This document shows, piece by piece, positions 45,993 through 57,972 of a stretch of 64,000 bases of DNA (positions within the stretch are counted from its first letter, which is position 1; the number at the start of each line of letters is the position of its first letter). Source of the stretch: Leucosporidium creatinivorum (Eukaryota > Basidiomycota > Microbotryomycetes > Leucosporidiales > Leucosporidiaceae); assembly GCA_001600635.1 (NCBI GenBank), contig BCKL01000015.1, positions 448,360 through 512,359 on the forward strand, in the 5' to 3' direction. A model generated the notes under the pieces. That model was not told the DNA's origin and did no database searches. It saw only the letters and a program-made list of their open reading frames with translations. Made by a program: the position numbers and the translations under genes.

Positions 45993-48000
45993 TCAAAGAC
46001 TACGATAAGGGAAGTAATGCCAAGGGCCAATCGGGCCTGCCTCGTCGTGATCCGCCGTGCTCCAGTAGCCTGCGGAGGGTGCAAGGAGAGAGAGAAGACG
46101 AGAGCAGAGGTCAGCTTGACTTCCAGCGTAAAGGAGACGAGGAGCAGGGAGCTCCAAGACGCATCGTCGACTCGTAGCGAGCGTAGAGACGACGTCGAGC
46201 TCGGAGGACGACGGGCAAAGCGAATGCTCGAAGTCGACTTACCGATGATGCCGTAGGGAGATCTGGGGGAACTCTGGCACCCCGAGAGATACCACTGATC
46301 CGCTCCGGCGTAGCGAATGATGAACTTCCTGCAAATGGTAGGTATCAGCTCTCGTCCTCGGCTCCAAAGGAGGGAGCTCACCAATGCACGCCGCCGTCCT
46401 TGGTCATCCGAGCAGTCCCTCGTATCGAACGTCCCGACGAACCAGCATGGGCGACATTGGTGAAAGTCCCACGGAAGTGGAGTGGTGGCCTCGACTCCTG
46501 CTCGCTCGTGTCCTTCGGCGCCTCGCTCGACGATGAGCCTTCGGGCGGCGAGGTTGGCGGCGTAGGCTCGTTCTGGCGGTGCGGTATCCTCGGAAATGAG
46601 GGTGCAGTGTCGAAATCATCGTCGGCAGAGTCGTCGCTATCCGTTCCAGCTTCGTCGTCCGTTGCGAGCTCGGTGTCGGCGGAGGGTTCTACAAGATGCA
46701 GCTTGAGCGACATGCAGTCGCCGACTGCTTCCGACTCGTCCTCCAGGGTAGGACGCCAGGTGTTGGAGCGGTGGAAGCTTTGTGGAGGTCAGAGGGGGGT
46801 GTCAACGATAGAGACAGGCGAGCGAGGCTTCGGTGAGGCGCGGCGACGAGGCTTACTTGTAGTGCTCGAAAGCTCGGTAGTCGAGGAATTGGTAGGTCCC
46901 TACAAAGAAGAGTGGAGTCAGTATTTTGTGCACAGAGCAGGGCGTCCGGCGAGCCGCGAAGCTGGCTTCGGCGACAGCACCGAACTCACCTCTCCACTCG
47001 CCGTCCTCGACTCCCGCCCAATCCTTGCCCTCAGCGACCGGTGCACCGGCTCGTGTGCTCTCCCAGCCTCCAGGGATAATTCCAGCGCCCTCATCCTCCG
47101 CATCGTCGTTGTCAGCGCCGGCGCCCCAGCCCATCATCTGCGCCTCGGTGAGCCCTGCGCCCATGACCACGGAGAGGGCCTGTCGAGACAGAGGGGAGTA
47201 CATGTCAACTCTTGGACTATCCCGAGGCTGCACCGAACCTCTTCCTCGGCGCACTGCGAGGGCCGAACTCACCTCGAGCTTGACATAGTCCACCTCGCCG
47301 CTGCCATCGCTCTTGAAGGGACCCCAGGAGCACTGACGAGTGCAGTTCTGCGTCTCGTACACGATCTCCCGAGCAGCTGTGCGCAACTCGGGCGTAGCGA
47401 GTGTGAGCGCCGAGGGGGTCGCCAGAGTGTGGAGGCGGGCGGCGAGCTGGAGCACCTCAGGGTCGGCCGAGGGTGCGCTCGAAGCAGCAGTACGGCGAGA
47501 TCGGTTTGGTAGAGGTGCAGGATTCTGGAGGAAGGTGGAAGGGATGTGGGTTTCTAGCCAGACCTGATTTGACGAGGGCGAGCCGTGTGGAGGGCGCTGT
47601 TCGGCCACAGCGACGAGTTGCTGTAGCGTTTCCACGGACAGGGAAGCGGGTGCTACCTGTTCCTTTACAGCTCGGATGAGCTCCTGCCTGGCTGCTACTC
47701 GTTTCTGGACGGCCTGGCGGAAGTCCAGCGGTGGGGAAGCGGTGGGAGCGTCGAAGAGCTGCAAGAAGAGCTCGCGCCACAGGGCGGGTGACTCGGCGAA
47801 AGCTGCTGCATCCTTGCACGTTCGAGCGAAGCGAGCGACGTCGATGGGATCCGTTCCGAGCAGGACGGCGGAGAGAAGCTGTTGCGGGCAAGGCGGGGCT
47901 TCAGCTTCAGCTATCGGGAGGCAAGATGTACCTCTGCAGGACGGCTTACCTCAGGCGGTAGGTTCAGTAGAGTCACACTATCGTTGGAAGGTGTCGCCAT
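45993..48000 (-). CDS. F-box protein with C-terminal carbohydrate-binding-like domain
   Basis: The ATG at 48000 starts MATPSNDSVTLLNLPPE, which splices to QLLSAVLLGTDPIDVARFARTC and SPALWRELF, a clear F-box for Skp1 binding. A helical region follows (RQAVQKRVAARQELIRAVKEQ). The C-terminal half contains YQFLDYRAFEHYK, MSLKLHL, LHFRGTFTNV and, after splicing, GGVHWKFIIRYAGADQWYLSGCQ and GIIGYWSTADHDEAGPIGPW ending at TGA 45993-45995. That W-x-x-x-G-x-Q ... GIxGxW pattern recurs in fungal F-box proteins that recognise folded or glycosylated substrates; ligand identity is unknown. Acidic Asp/Ser-rich linker DSDDSADDDFD lies between. It differs from the other two F-box-like genes in this window and is not their paralogue. 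Confidence 0.75.
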
Positions 48001-48215
48001 GTCTTTAGAGCCGAGTTGGGAAGAGCGAGCGAGCGGGCGGAGGCAAGATGCGAGAGGCGACCGGGAGCCCAAACTTCGCTGGCGAAGTCCGAAGATGTAG
48101 TCGAGACAACCGTATTTCAACAGCCAGAAACGCATCTCTATCATCCCCATCAAAACCCAGCAAAGCGAACCCAAAAATGTAACCCAGCAAACCCTCGGCG
48201 CTCACTCCTCGGCGT

Positions 48216-51134
48216 CTAATTCCCATACCCTCCTCCTCCACCATCATTCCTCTCATGCTGGCCCCACGGATAAGGCTGATACCCTCCAGGCTGACTACTA
48301 GGCGGCAGCGGAGCCGGTGCCCACCCCACATGTCCATTCGACCCTCCGAGCGAGGTCGGCGGCGGGGGAACGAATCCCGCCTGACCTCCTGCGCTACTCC
48401 TCCTCGGCAGTTCCTCCTCTCCTCCTCCTCCTCCTCCGTTATGCTGCTGGAACTCATGCGAATGAGGATGAGGCGACCCGAACGGCGAGTTGTGATGCGA
48501 ACCGCCGCTCGCCGAGCGTTGGCCTTGGCCTTCGTAGCGGCCGCCGCTGGCGTTGGTATTGATTTGAGGGAGGTGGTGGTAGTTGTTGGGGTTGGGAGAG
48601 GAGACGGGCGAGTAGTGAGATGGAGCGGGAGGGGCGGTGGTGAAGTAGGGAGAGTAAGGTCGAGGAGGAGGGGGTTGCTGAGGCGCCGCAGAGGTGGGAG
48701 GCAGCTCGTAGATCTGAGCGTGGTGGTGGTGCTGAGGAAGAGAAGGAGAGGGGAGCTGGTGGCGTGGTGGTTGATGGTGGTGCTGCTCGGCCGCACTTGA
48801 CGGGATGGGCTCGGAGGAAGGAGCCGAAGAGGCAGCGGCGGCTTGCTTGGCAGCTTTACCCTTCTTCGGCTTCTTTGGTGGAGCTACACCACCGTTGGCC
48901 TCGATCTCGGCGAGCTTGGCCTTACGCGCGACCGCTCGAGCGAAGCGAAGACCTGCGAGAAGCAAACAGCTGTCAGCTTCGTCGCTCCTCGGCATTGACA
49001 AAAAGAAGCGGAGACCACTCACCACAAGCGTTGCACAGACTCTTCGTTCCATCCGGTCCCTTCCGCCACTCTGGCGAGTTGGCCGTCCCACAGCTTTCGC
49101 ACGCTTTCGGTCCCGGCTTGTTCTTCGGCTCGCCCTTGGCCTTGCCACTCTTCGGCTCCTTAGGCGAAGCGGAAGCAGCGGATCCATAAGCAGCCTGCGG
49201 TGGTGGAGGCGCCGAGGTCGGTGGCAGGAGTTCGGGAAGTCGAGGAAGCTGCGATTCGGGCGAGGTGGACGAGGTAGCTGTAGCGTGCGCCATGTGCTCG
49301 AGGTGGGCCGAGGCGCCGTAAGGAGGGGGAGGGGCGAAGGAGTGTTGCTGGGAGAGGGGGTGTGGTGGAGGCTGGTGGTTTTGAGGGGCGAGAGGGTGAG
49401 GAGGGTAGGCGAAGGAAGGAGGAGCGTGATGCTGTGGTGGCTGATGCTGCATCGGGTGAGGAGGGTACATGTTGGAGTAGACGCCAGGGTGGTGTTGAGG
49501 GTGCGAAGAGTGCTGCAGCGGGTGGAAGGGAGGTTGGTGGTGCTGGTAGGTGTCTTGTTGGTGCGAGAAGGAGCCGAGGATGGCGGAAGCCGAGGCGACG
49601 GTGGGCGAGATACCTCCTCCATTGGTACGATCGCTCTCCGAGAGCTTAGGAGCGTAGAGGCGAGGGTTGGTAGCGATGGAAAGTGGCTTCTCGTCCTCGC
49701 CCTGCGTTCGTGGTCGCTTGACCGAGTAGCTGTCGTCGCCGAACGAGTCGCTCTGTCGCTTGCTGCCGGCCGAGGAGTCGAAGGTGGCAGGAACGTCTTC
49801 AAGCTTGAACTTGTCGGCGGGCTTCTGCTGCGTCGAGTTGAAGTAGATGCCTCCCGTCTCAAAGCAGGCGAAGGTGACGGCTCCATACTTGACGACGACC
49901 GACTCGACGGTGATGAGGGCGCTGTTCTTCATGCTGTACGTCCGAGAACTGGTCAGCGAGATGGGCGCCGAGTGAGCCGAGGCGCTCAAAACTTACACAG
50001 GATGCTTGCTCCGATACCTCCTCGTGCAGCTCGTCGTATCCTCAGCCTCATGTCTTGGCTTCCTAAGCACCTCCCTCGCCAGCGCAGCATACTCCTCCTC
50101 ATCGTAGCCCGAGTTCGGGAAGCTGACGATAGCTCGGCCGGTATGGTCGAGAATCTGGAAGACGTGGGGAGGGGGACCGCCGGGCCCCGAGGATGAGAGG
50201 TGGGAGCTGGTGGCGCGCTGAAGAGCATCGGCGAGTTGGGCGCAGCGGTAGGCGTCGAGGTAGGAGCCGTCCTCCAAACGAGGTCCGCACCAGTTCGACC
50301 AAGTGCTCCGCTTGCTCTCGTCGTTGTCCTGAGCTTCGTTCTTGTCTATCAAGGGGTACAAATCGGGTCAGTATTACCGCTCAGGAAGACTCCGAGCTCT
50401 TCAGCGGCTCCTACTCACCCTCAGTCGCGTGGAAGAAGGCGAGAACCGCTCCAGTGAAGCTGCCTGCGCCCGGAGAACCAGCCTCTCCGCCTCCGATCCA
50501 GCTCGTCGTGATCCTGATCTGCAGGTACTCGTCATCCTCAACGACGAGCTTGGCCTCTGGATCCTCGGCCGGGGATTGGCAGCCGAGAATCTTGCGAATG
50601 CGAGGGAGCCGAGAGTAGCGACACCTGCACAAGGAGACAAGCGCCGAGGGTCAGCATTGCGTTTGCTGAGATGAGAAGGAACACGACTCGCCTGGTGATG
50701 CTGCCAAACACGCCCGAGCCTTCAATTCCTCCGGCATCTCCGACCTTGGGCATGAGGTCCTCCCTCAGCGACTGGCGCTCGTCTGGATGAACGTAGTCGA
50801 GCAAGTTGCTTCCAATGAACGATTTGCTCTGCTCCTCAAGGTGCGTGTGGAGGATGGGGTCGAGAAAGACGAATTCGAGGGTCGGCGAAAGTATGCACCA
50901 GTAGCAGCGCGTTCGACCGAGGGCGACGGTCGGCACTTCGGCGTGGGCTTGCTGCTGTTGCTGGTGGTGGTGCTGGTAGCTCATGTGATGTTGCGGTCCT
51001 CCGTGGTGTGCGCCTGAGCCGTTGAGCAGAGGGTGGAGGTTGGGACTATGCGAGGACGACGCGCCGTTGTAGGAGGGGTGCTGATGGTGGGAGAATCCGC
51101 CGTGCTCCTCGGCGGAAGGCTCATGCGACGACAT
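48216..51134 (-). CDS. PAS-GATA transcription factor, WC-2-like zinc finger
   Basis: ATG at 51134; exon 1 is 50692-51134 and ends at a GC donor. The N-terminus is His/Gln-rich, then a PAS-type fold: [34 protein letters not shown]. It continues [14 protein letters not shown] and, after a splice, [20 protein letters not shown] plus [10 protein letters not shown]. Between lie Pro/His/Gln-rich tracts. The GATA finger is [18 protein letters not shown] followed by SLCNACG: spacing CX2CX18CX2C, the WC-2 type rather than the 17-residue nitrogen or iron GATA type. The basic tail [16 protein letters not shown] follows, then a long low-complexity C-terminus ending at 48216. WC-2 partners with WC-1 to mediate blue-light responses; whether this gene is the orthologue or a basidiomycete-specific relative is uncertain. 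Confidence 0.78.
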
Positions 51135-52055
51135 TTAGAGGAAGCGGTCGGCCTTGATGCGGTGTCTGTAGTATGGTAGAGCCCGCTAGTCAGCTCCTCG
51201 CTCTTCCGCGCTGCGTTTTGTAAGGGGGAGTCGAGCTGCAGCGCTCGGCGGCGCTGTTCCGCCCGAGTGAGCAGCAGAGGACAGAGGTATCCATGAAATG
51301 TGCTACATCCTACCCTGCGCGCGCGAAGACCCTCTACCACCTCGCTACACGGCTACTAGCCCAACCGCGGTGAGCGGTCTAGCTCAGCTCAGCCCGCCTT
51401 CTGCTGCTGGCCTAGTTGATCTCCTACAGCGCGTCCTGCTCTATCGTTGCTCTGTACTCACCTACAAGCTGAGCCCGTGCGATAAATGCTCGGCTTTCGA
51501 ACAAGAGTTGGCGCCCCAGCTGAAGCCCTCGATCAAACGAGGGAGCGAGACGGCGAGGTGGAGACTGAGCGAGCTGTAGGGCGTTGGAGGGCCCGCTCGA
51601 GCGCGTAGGGGCGAAGCTGTACGACTTGTCGAGCTGTACGAGCGAGCTGTAGGTGATCAGAGGCGAGCTTCGGCGAGCGCGATGCGGGGGCACTGATCGA
51701 GAGGAAGGAGAGGAAGCTTCGACGGCGAAGTCCTTTGAGGGGAGCGAGCGAAGGTCTTCGGCGCGGCTGTAGCAGAGTCTTTCCGTGATACTTTCGGCGT
51801 GACCGTCGCCCTGATGTTCTCCCTGTCTCTAACATCCTACAGAAAGCGCTGAATCATGTCTCAGCGGCCCTTTCGCAGGCGAGGCGAGACTCTCGGCGGC
51901 CTTCGAGCTCCCTCACGCTAAGATAGTGCAAGGCTTTTTGCGGCCATGTAGCGCTGTCACCATACCCTATCAGGTTGCAATACGGCGTCCTGAGTGGCCG
52001 TACGGTCACCCCCCTCCCCCTTTCACGGCCCAAATGGCCTCCCTCAGCGCTGGCT
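51135..52055. promoter_or_regulatory. Long upstream region of the PAS-GATA gene
   Basis: 920 nt without a supported gene, between the PAS-GATA start (51134, minus) and the methyltransferase stop (52056, minus). The part at 51420-51842 repeats CTGTAG, CTACAG and GAGCTGTA words on both strands (for example 51424-51429 and 51837-51842), suggesting a regulated promoter. I see no small open frame with domain signal. Confidence 0.45.
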
Positions 52056-53355
52056 TCAATCCCACTCCATCCCGCCGAGCAAGAGCTGCTCAAACTGGTC
52101 GTCCTCCCCATCTTGTCCTCGAATACCCTGCATAAGCTGGCCGTCGTCCTCGGGCACCTTCCAGTTGTATGTTGAAGGTCGTCGCTCGCAGACGAAAATG
52201 AAGAGCTCGTCCTCGTCGCCCATGCCGAAGCGGGTCCAGTCGGATGGAGAGGGTGTTGGTAGTAACGAGGGTGCTGAGGAAGAGTCGGACGATGCGCTTG
52301 ATGGAGTTGGCGACGGGGGCGAGGCGGCGAGGACGGCTTCGAACGTGAACCAGCGGCCTGCGAGCGAACGCCGAGGTCAGCTCGGAACGCGTCGTAGAAG
52401 TGTGTAGAGCTAGCTCACCAAAGCTGGACCAAAAGGGTTGCTCTCGCACCAGACTCCGAATCTGCACTCCGTCCCGGTGTCAGCCTTCTCTTTCCTCCAA
52501 CGTTCGACGAACGAAAGCCCTCGGCGACTCACCTTATAGCTAAACAGCACCTTCGTCGCCTCCCTCCCCGCCCTCTTCCCCGTCAACCCAATCAAAGTCC
52601 TCAACAACGGCGGATAGAGGAACGGAAAGTACACCAAATCACTCGCCAGTACCACGTCCGCTGTCCTGCCTTCCCCTCCCTCTTGCTCATTCCCTGTGAT
52701 CCTCCGCGACGCCTCATCATCACCCCATGGAAGAGGTCGGACCAGTAGCTCAGCTGGTGAGGGTTGGGATTTGGCCTTCCACCGAGCTTGGGCGGCGGAG
52801 AGGTTGGAGGAAAGGAGCGGACAGACTTCGGTTAGGTCGGTGAGGATCAAGGAATCGCTGCAGGAGAGGTGCGGGGCGAGGGCGAGGGAGAGGAACCCTG
52901 TGCCGGAGCCGATTTCGATGATGGTTCTCCTTGGTGGACGTGAAGAGGAGGGTTCGGCGGATGAGGAGGAAGGAGAAGGAGCGCCGAAGAGCGGGCAGGG
53001 AGGGTCGAACAGTAGGGTTGGGAGCGCGAGAGGCGGTGGCGGTGGAGTGAGATACATGCGCATCAAGTATGCTGCCTCCCAGGTCCTGTACAGCGGACAG
53101 GAAGCCGGTCAGCTCCCGCGAGCGAGCTTGGAGACGATTCAGAGCTCACCTGCCAGCAATGCCGAATCCTCCGATATCCTGCGCCGCATCATCCTCATCA
53201 TCTTCCACCTCTTCTGCCGCAATCTCTCCTGCACCCGCTCCCTCGGCCTCAGCACGACGAGCAGCAGCGAGCTTGATGACCTTGCGCGTCGAGACTGCGA
53301 TGTTGAGGTTCTCGGGGAAGTTGGGGTCGCCCATCGGGACGGTGGTGTCCATCAT
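52056..53355 (-). CDS. METTL21/Methyltransf_16-like protein-lysine methyltransferase
   Basis: Start at 53355 (MMDTTVPMGD), stop TGA at 52056-52058; about four exons and 370 residues. The N-terminal acidic region is followed by the seven-strand methyltransferase core: RTIIEIGSGTGFLSLALAPHL is motif I for S-adenosylmethionine, ILTDLTEV the acidic end of strand 2, VLASDLVYFPFLYPPLLRTL the post-II DxxY-type motif of the METTL21 lysine methyltransferase group, and KVLFSYKV the strand-5 block. After two short introns the C-terminus reads ELFIFVCERRPSTYNWKVPE and ends GGMEWD. The family methylates lysines of elongation factors, chaperones or ribosomal proteins; the target here is unknown. It is probably cytosolic. 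Confidence 0.75.
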
Positions 53356-53860
53356 GAGCGCTGCAGGCTGCTGGAGAGGTCAATTAGCGAGGTAGACGAG
53401 CGCCAGAAGAGCTGAAAGCGAGCTCACTTTGTTGGTCGCTCAGAGGTGAGCGAAAGCGGGAAGTTGAGGTGCAGGAGAGCAAAGGTGCGCTACTGAAGCT
53501 ATATAAAGTCTCTAGGACGTCCGAGCTTCCGCCTGCCGAGAGCGATGAGGGACGAGAGAAGCCGAATAAGGTCAAAGAGCACAAGCGCGTACTTTGCGAG
53601 GTCGGGCAAAGTAGCAAGCTTGTCTGAAAGCCTGCAGACGCTTCGATAGATACACGTCAGCCTGCGATTCCTTCATCGCGGCTCTTTGTCTGATGTAGGT
53701 CCTCCTTTCACTTCTCGGCGTTCGCTTTCCTTCTCCTCCCGCCTGAAAGCCACGATGAATATGTACTATAGCTTTTCCAAGCTCGACTATACAAAACGAA
53801 TACTAAAGGGGAACTACCTGTGTGCGGAACTGCTATCTTCAATCTCCTCCCTCCTCCTCC
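53356..53860. promoter_or_regulatory. Intergenic interval with TATATAAA
   Basis: 505 nt between the methyltransferase start (minus) and the J-protein stop (minus). A TATATAAA box at 53500-53507 reads on the plus strand; its reverse, TTTATATA, would lie about 145 nt upstream of the methyltransferase ATG. No gene is supported. Confidence 0.35.
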
Positions 53861-55459
53861 TTAAGCGAACATCTTCCTCGCCGCCTCGGCCTGCGCTGGA
53901 GTGACTCGGTCGGGGAAGACGATGTTGACCTTGATGTGGAGGTCTCCCTTCTTCTTTGCGGCGCCTTTGCGGCTGATGGGCATGCCCTGTACCATGGCGA
54001 GACGAAAAGGTCAGCGAGAGCCCTTCGGCGATGGGACTCGGGTTCGGAAACTCACCTCTCCACTAATCTTGATCGTCTGCCCAGGCTTGAGCGGCGCTCC
54101 TCCCAGCCTCGTACTCGGGTAAGGCAAGTCGTACTTGAGGTTCCTTCCATCGAGGGTCGTAAGCGTGCGAGTGAAAGTCGCCGGAGGGGTCGGTCCCGAG
54201 AGAGCGTCGACGAGAGGGACCTTGACCTCGAGGATCAAGTCGTCGCCATCGCGCTTGAAGGTGTCGTGTGGCTTCTCCTCGATGACGAAGACCATGTCCT
54301 GCGAGCCGCCTGCGGTCTCGTGTCCGGCGCCGTTGAAGCGGATCTAGGAATGCGAACGCCGAGGTCAGCTTGCGAGAATAAGTCGACTTGAGGATGCGGG
54401 AACTCACCTTCGTGCCGGCCTTCCATCCTGGTTTGACAACAACTTCGAGTGTGTTGGCCTCCTCCCCTCCCGCTCGGCGCTTCTTGGTCACTCGGAGCTT
54501 CTTGGTCGTGCCCTTGTAGAGATCCTCCAGCGAGACGGGGAGCTGCTTGACAATCTCGGGAGGCTTGGGGTGACCGTGGCCGTCGTCCGAGTCGGTGTCC
54601 ATGGGGAATCCTTGGCCTCCCATCCCTCCACCGCCCATCCCGCCCGGCATCCCTCCCATTCCACCACCCATGCTTGCAAACGGGTTTCCTCCTCCTCCTC
54701 CTCCTCCTCCTCCTCCCATCCCTCCCATTCCTCCTCCAAAGGGCGAGCCGGAGCCAAACAGCGAGCTAAATATGTCGTTTGGATCAGAGGCGGTGAAGCC
54801 ACCTCCTCGCCCTCCTCCTGGAGCGCCTCCACCGAACGAGAATCCGGCAGGGAAACCTCCGCCGAACCCTCCTCCACCTCCGCCGAACCCGGCACCAGGT
54901 GGCGGCGCTCCTCCTCCTGATTTCAATCCTGCCTCCCCATAATCGTCATAAATTTGGCGCTTGTTGGAGTCCTACGAAGCGAAGGAGGTGGTGGGAAGCG
55001 GGGTGCGAAGGCGAGCGAGTCGAAAGCAGCGAATGAAGCGACGGGAGCGAGGGCGAGAGCACGGATAGGAAGGTCGAATGGTGTAGATGATGTTGGTAGG
55101 TGTAGGAGTGAGATTCAGAAGCATGGTCAGCGAAACGAGCGAGAGCGAGACCCCCACAACGCAGCTTCTCGGCGCTTCGATGCGCTGTCGACTTACGGAG
55201 AGTACTTCATACGCCTCGGACACCTCCTTGAACTTCTTGGCAGACGATTCGGATCCCTGATTGCGATCCGGGTGGTGCTTGAGAGCAGCCTGGGAGAGAG
55301 AGAAACTGATGTCAGCTCGCTATCCATCGCTGTGCAGCCCGTCGTCAAGCCTCGGCAGTCAGCGCTGCAGCAGGTACTCACCTTCTTGTAAGCAGTCTTC
55401 AATTGAGCATCGGTGGCATCCTTGGAGACGCCGAGGATTCCGTAGTAGTCGGCGGGCAT
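53861..55459 (-). CDS. SIS1: Class B J-domain co-chaperone (Sis1/DNAJB1-like)
   Basis: Five exons; the first three begin 55382-55459, 55197-55289 and at 54971. MPADYYGILGVSKDATD opens the J domain and LKHHPDRNQG supplies the HPD tripeptide that stimulates Hsp70 ATPase. After the J domain comes a long Gly/Phe-rich region with GGGGFGGGF, GMGG and MGGM runs, then the two beta-barrel client-binding domains (IVKQLPVSLEDLYKGTTKKLRV, KPGWKAGTK, IRFNGAGHETAGGSQDMVFVI) and dimerisation end RVTPAQAEAARKMFA. There is no CXXCXGXG zinc region, so it is class B. It acts in cytosol and nucleus on protein folding and prion-like aggregates. Intron 2 (54972-55196, 225 nt) is unusually long for this locus. Confidence 0.92.
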
Positions 55460-56670
55460 GTCGTGAGGCTGGAAGGCAAGAGAAGCGATGTGAGCTGGGG
55501 CTAATAGGCTACAGTAGAGCAGGAGTACTCACTTGTAGTAGTGTGCGATAGGTAGGAGCAGAAGCGAAGTGCGGAAGGACGACGAGAGAGCGGCAAAAGG
55601 CCAGCCTCGGTTTGGGCTCCCCCGCCTTTGTTTCCGGCATATTCTACGATGATGTAGTTGGTCCCAGCACCTTCCAGATTCACCGAGCACCGTCTTCACA
55701 TATACCACTGGTCAGTCGGTGGTCTGTACACTTTGCTCGTTATGCAGAGGAGACCGTCCCCCTTTTCCCTTCCCCTTCTTGTCTTCGCCGAGCTGACGTC
55801 GCGAATCCTCTACACGAGCTGGGGAGCTCTCGAGCTTGGTACAGCACTCCAGGACTACACTTACTCAGTGATAAAACGATTCGCTATGGTATCTTGCTCG
55901 CCTTCTTACTCGTCCGGGGTTGAGCGGCGAAGCCGAGCATGTGGCTCGTCCAGCTCTATACCAGTGCAGGTGCATAGATCGAGAGTTAAGCTAGCTCTTT
56001 ACCACATCATGCGTGTCTGGAAGCCTGTCCCGGGCGAATACGGCTGGCCCGATGAGAGGCCAGCCGCCTGCAAATGCTCGGCGATTCGGAGGCTCGACGT
56101 CTGCGCCTATTCGCTCGTTTCTCTCCCTTGATGTCTACTTGCTTACACCAGCGGTTGAGCATATCTCGTCTGATTTCCATGACACCCTCCCTTTGGGACT
56201 GGAACCGTACTAAAAAAGCAGGCTCGGCGCTCGGCTTAATGGTCTGTCCGAGCTCATCCCTTGCCGCAGTTGCCGCTAAAGGAAGCAGGCGGTTAGCTGG
56301 TGTTACTTGAATGCTCGGGACAGGTACACTGACGCGCTGGGGCACTCAATGCAGCGCGAGTAATACCTCCAACCGCCTTTGCCTCCGTTCAGAGCAGGGT
56401 CCCAGACCCTCTCCGTGTAGTAGACGCACTTATCGACCAGTTGGAAAGAAGATTTTGGTCCGGAGTACATATCTAGATACAGAGAGCTTACTGTCAGTGC
56501 GCTGCAGGAGAGAAGAAGAGCGAGCGCCGAAGTTCGGACTTGGCCTGTGTCGCCTGCCTGCGAGTGTAGTGTAAGAAGGCAAGAGAGCAGAGTGAACTTC
56601 AAGTAAATATGGTGTAGGGTGATCTCGTACAGTCTTCCCTTTCACACTCGACTTGCTCCGCGGACGCAGC
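55460..56670. other. Intergenic region, mostly non-coding
   Basis: About 1.2 kb between the J-protein start (minus) and the kinase-like gene (plus). A CTACAG lies at 55509-55514. The only candidate gene is a weak minus-strand open frame at 56303-56602, listed separately. Confidence 0.5.
56303..56602 (-). CDS. Doubtful small open frame, possibly a short protein
   Basis: Ninety-nine codons without an ATG at the 5' end (the frame opens at TTG). The segment FQLVDKCVYYTERVWDPALN and GGWRYYSRCIECPSAS has a non-random look, with aromatic residues and three Cys, and a hydrophobic stretch (LALLLSCSALTVSSLYL) lies before it. It might be part of a spliced small secreted protein with an unrecognised first exon. 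No family is recognised and it may be chance. Confidence 0.2.
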   Translation of the reverse strand: MKFTLLSCLLTLHSQAGDTGQVRTSALALLLSCSALTVSSLYLDMYSGPKSSFQLVDKCVYYTERVWDPALNGGKGGWRYYSRCIECPSASVYLSRAFK

Positions 56671-57791
56671 ATGAGGCGACCGCATGGCTGGCTTTCTCGC
56701 TTGTCTTCCTGCCACAACTTGCTCGCCAGCGCTCAGAAGTCGGCCCCCCTCGAGCATCAATCAGTACGTAATTTCGGCTTGAACTCTCTGACTCTCGCTA
56801 AGCCTGTTTCACAGTGAGAGAGCTTCTGCTGAAGGACGTCACGGTCGAGTTCAAGGACAAGACGATGTCTGGAACCCACAGCTACGTCTGCACCAACATC
56901 ACCTGGAAGGAGGACGGCCACATCCATTTCGTCTCCCAGCCGGAGCGCACCTTCAAGCTTGACCAGCTCACTCCACAGCACTCGGTCCCCATCGGCGCCT
57001 TCCTCCCCCTCCTCCCGGCCGATATCACTCCCCTACAAGAACCCCTCCCCGATAACTACTACATCAAACGAGTCGCCTACAAAGCCTCGCCCCTCTCGCT
57101 CGAAAACGCCGCCCGCCTCGCCGCTCATACGCTCGCCGAGGTTCAACTTTGGGAGTTGACCCTGCGCCATCAACCTCATCCTCATATGATGAAGTACCAT
57201 GGCGTCGTGAGTGATGGAGAGAGGATCACGGGGATTGTGTTTGAGCGATATGAGAAGACGATTGAGGAGGCCAGGAAGGAGGTCGATTGCGAGAGGGTGA
57301 TGAGGGAGGTCCGAAGTGCTGTCGACCACTTGCACTCGCTGGGTCTCATCCATGTACGTCTCTCCCTCTCAACTTCTCGACCCACGCTGACTCTTTAACC
57401 CGGACAGTGCGACATCAACCACACGAACGTCATGCTCGATTCGACCGGCTCGGCGATCCTCATCGACTTTGATTCGTGTTCCAAGGAGGGTGGTGTGCGC
57501 GGTGGAAGGACGGTCGGATACAGCAAAGATTGGGACGACTGTGTGGCATCCAAAGAGCTCGATTACTACGCCCTCGAACGTCTCGAGGTGTACATCAAGA
57601 CGGGCTCGTTCGGCGTGAGGGAACGTCCGGAGGAGATTGCTGCGGCTGTTGCTGGTGGGTCCAGCTGCTTCGTCCGGTACAGTTCATTAGCTGACCTCTC
57701 CCTCAAACGCGCAGCGAAGGAGCTGGCCAAGGTGGCCGATGCTGCTGCCGCCGCCGAGCAGGGTTCGGCGCAGGCTGCTGGCGACGACTAG
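56671..57791 (+). CDS. Small protein-kinase-like protein (basidiomycete type)
   Basis: Four exons (56671-56763, 56823-57353, 57408-57654, 57715-57791) give 315 residues. NYYIKRVAYKAS supplies a possible ATP-site Lys. The catalytic loop is created by splicing: HSLGLIH joined to CDINHTNVMLD, an HxDxxxxN motif. The metal-binding segment reads LIDFDSC, with DFD in place of DFG. GRTVGYSKDWDDC followed by ELDYYALERLEVYI resembles the activation segment and helix F of small fungal-specific kinases. The glycine loop is not evident. It could be an active atypical kinase or a pseudokinase. The start codon is uncertain because the first exon is short and a second ATG lies in another frame. Confidence 0.65.
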
Positions 57792-57972
57792 AAGGCCTGA
57801 GAGACGGCGCTGTACACAGAGCGATCAAGCTTGAGTCTGAAATCAATCTGTGCTGTATATAACTCGATACTAGATAGCAATTCGCGAAACGGCCTTCGCC
57901 CCTCGCTCTCGAATTCGGCTCAGTCCTCGAGCCCAAGCCAAACGCCGCTTCGTCTCCCACTTTCACCTCGTC

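Noticed and set aside
48255-50196. Long plus-strand open frames opposite the PAS-GATA gene
   Set aside because: They mirror the Pro/His/Gln-rich exons. The minus strand carries the GATA finger and correct splicing.
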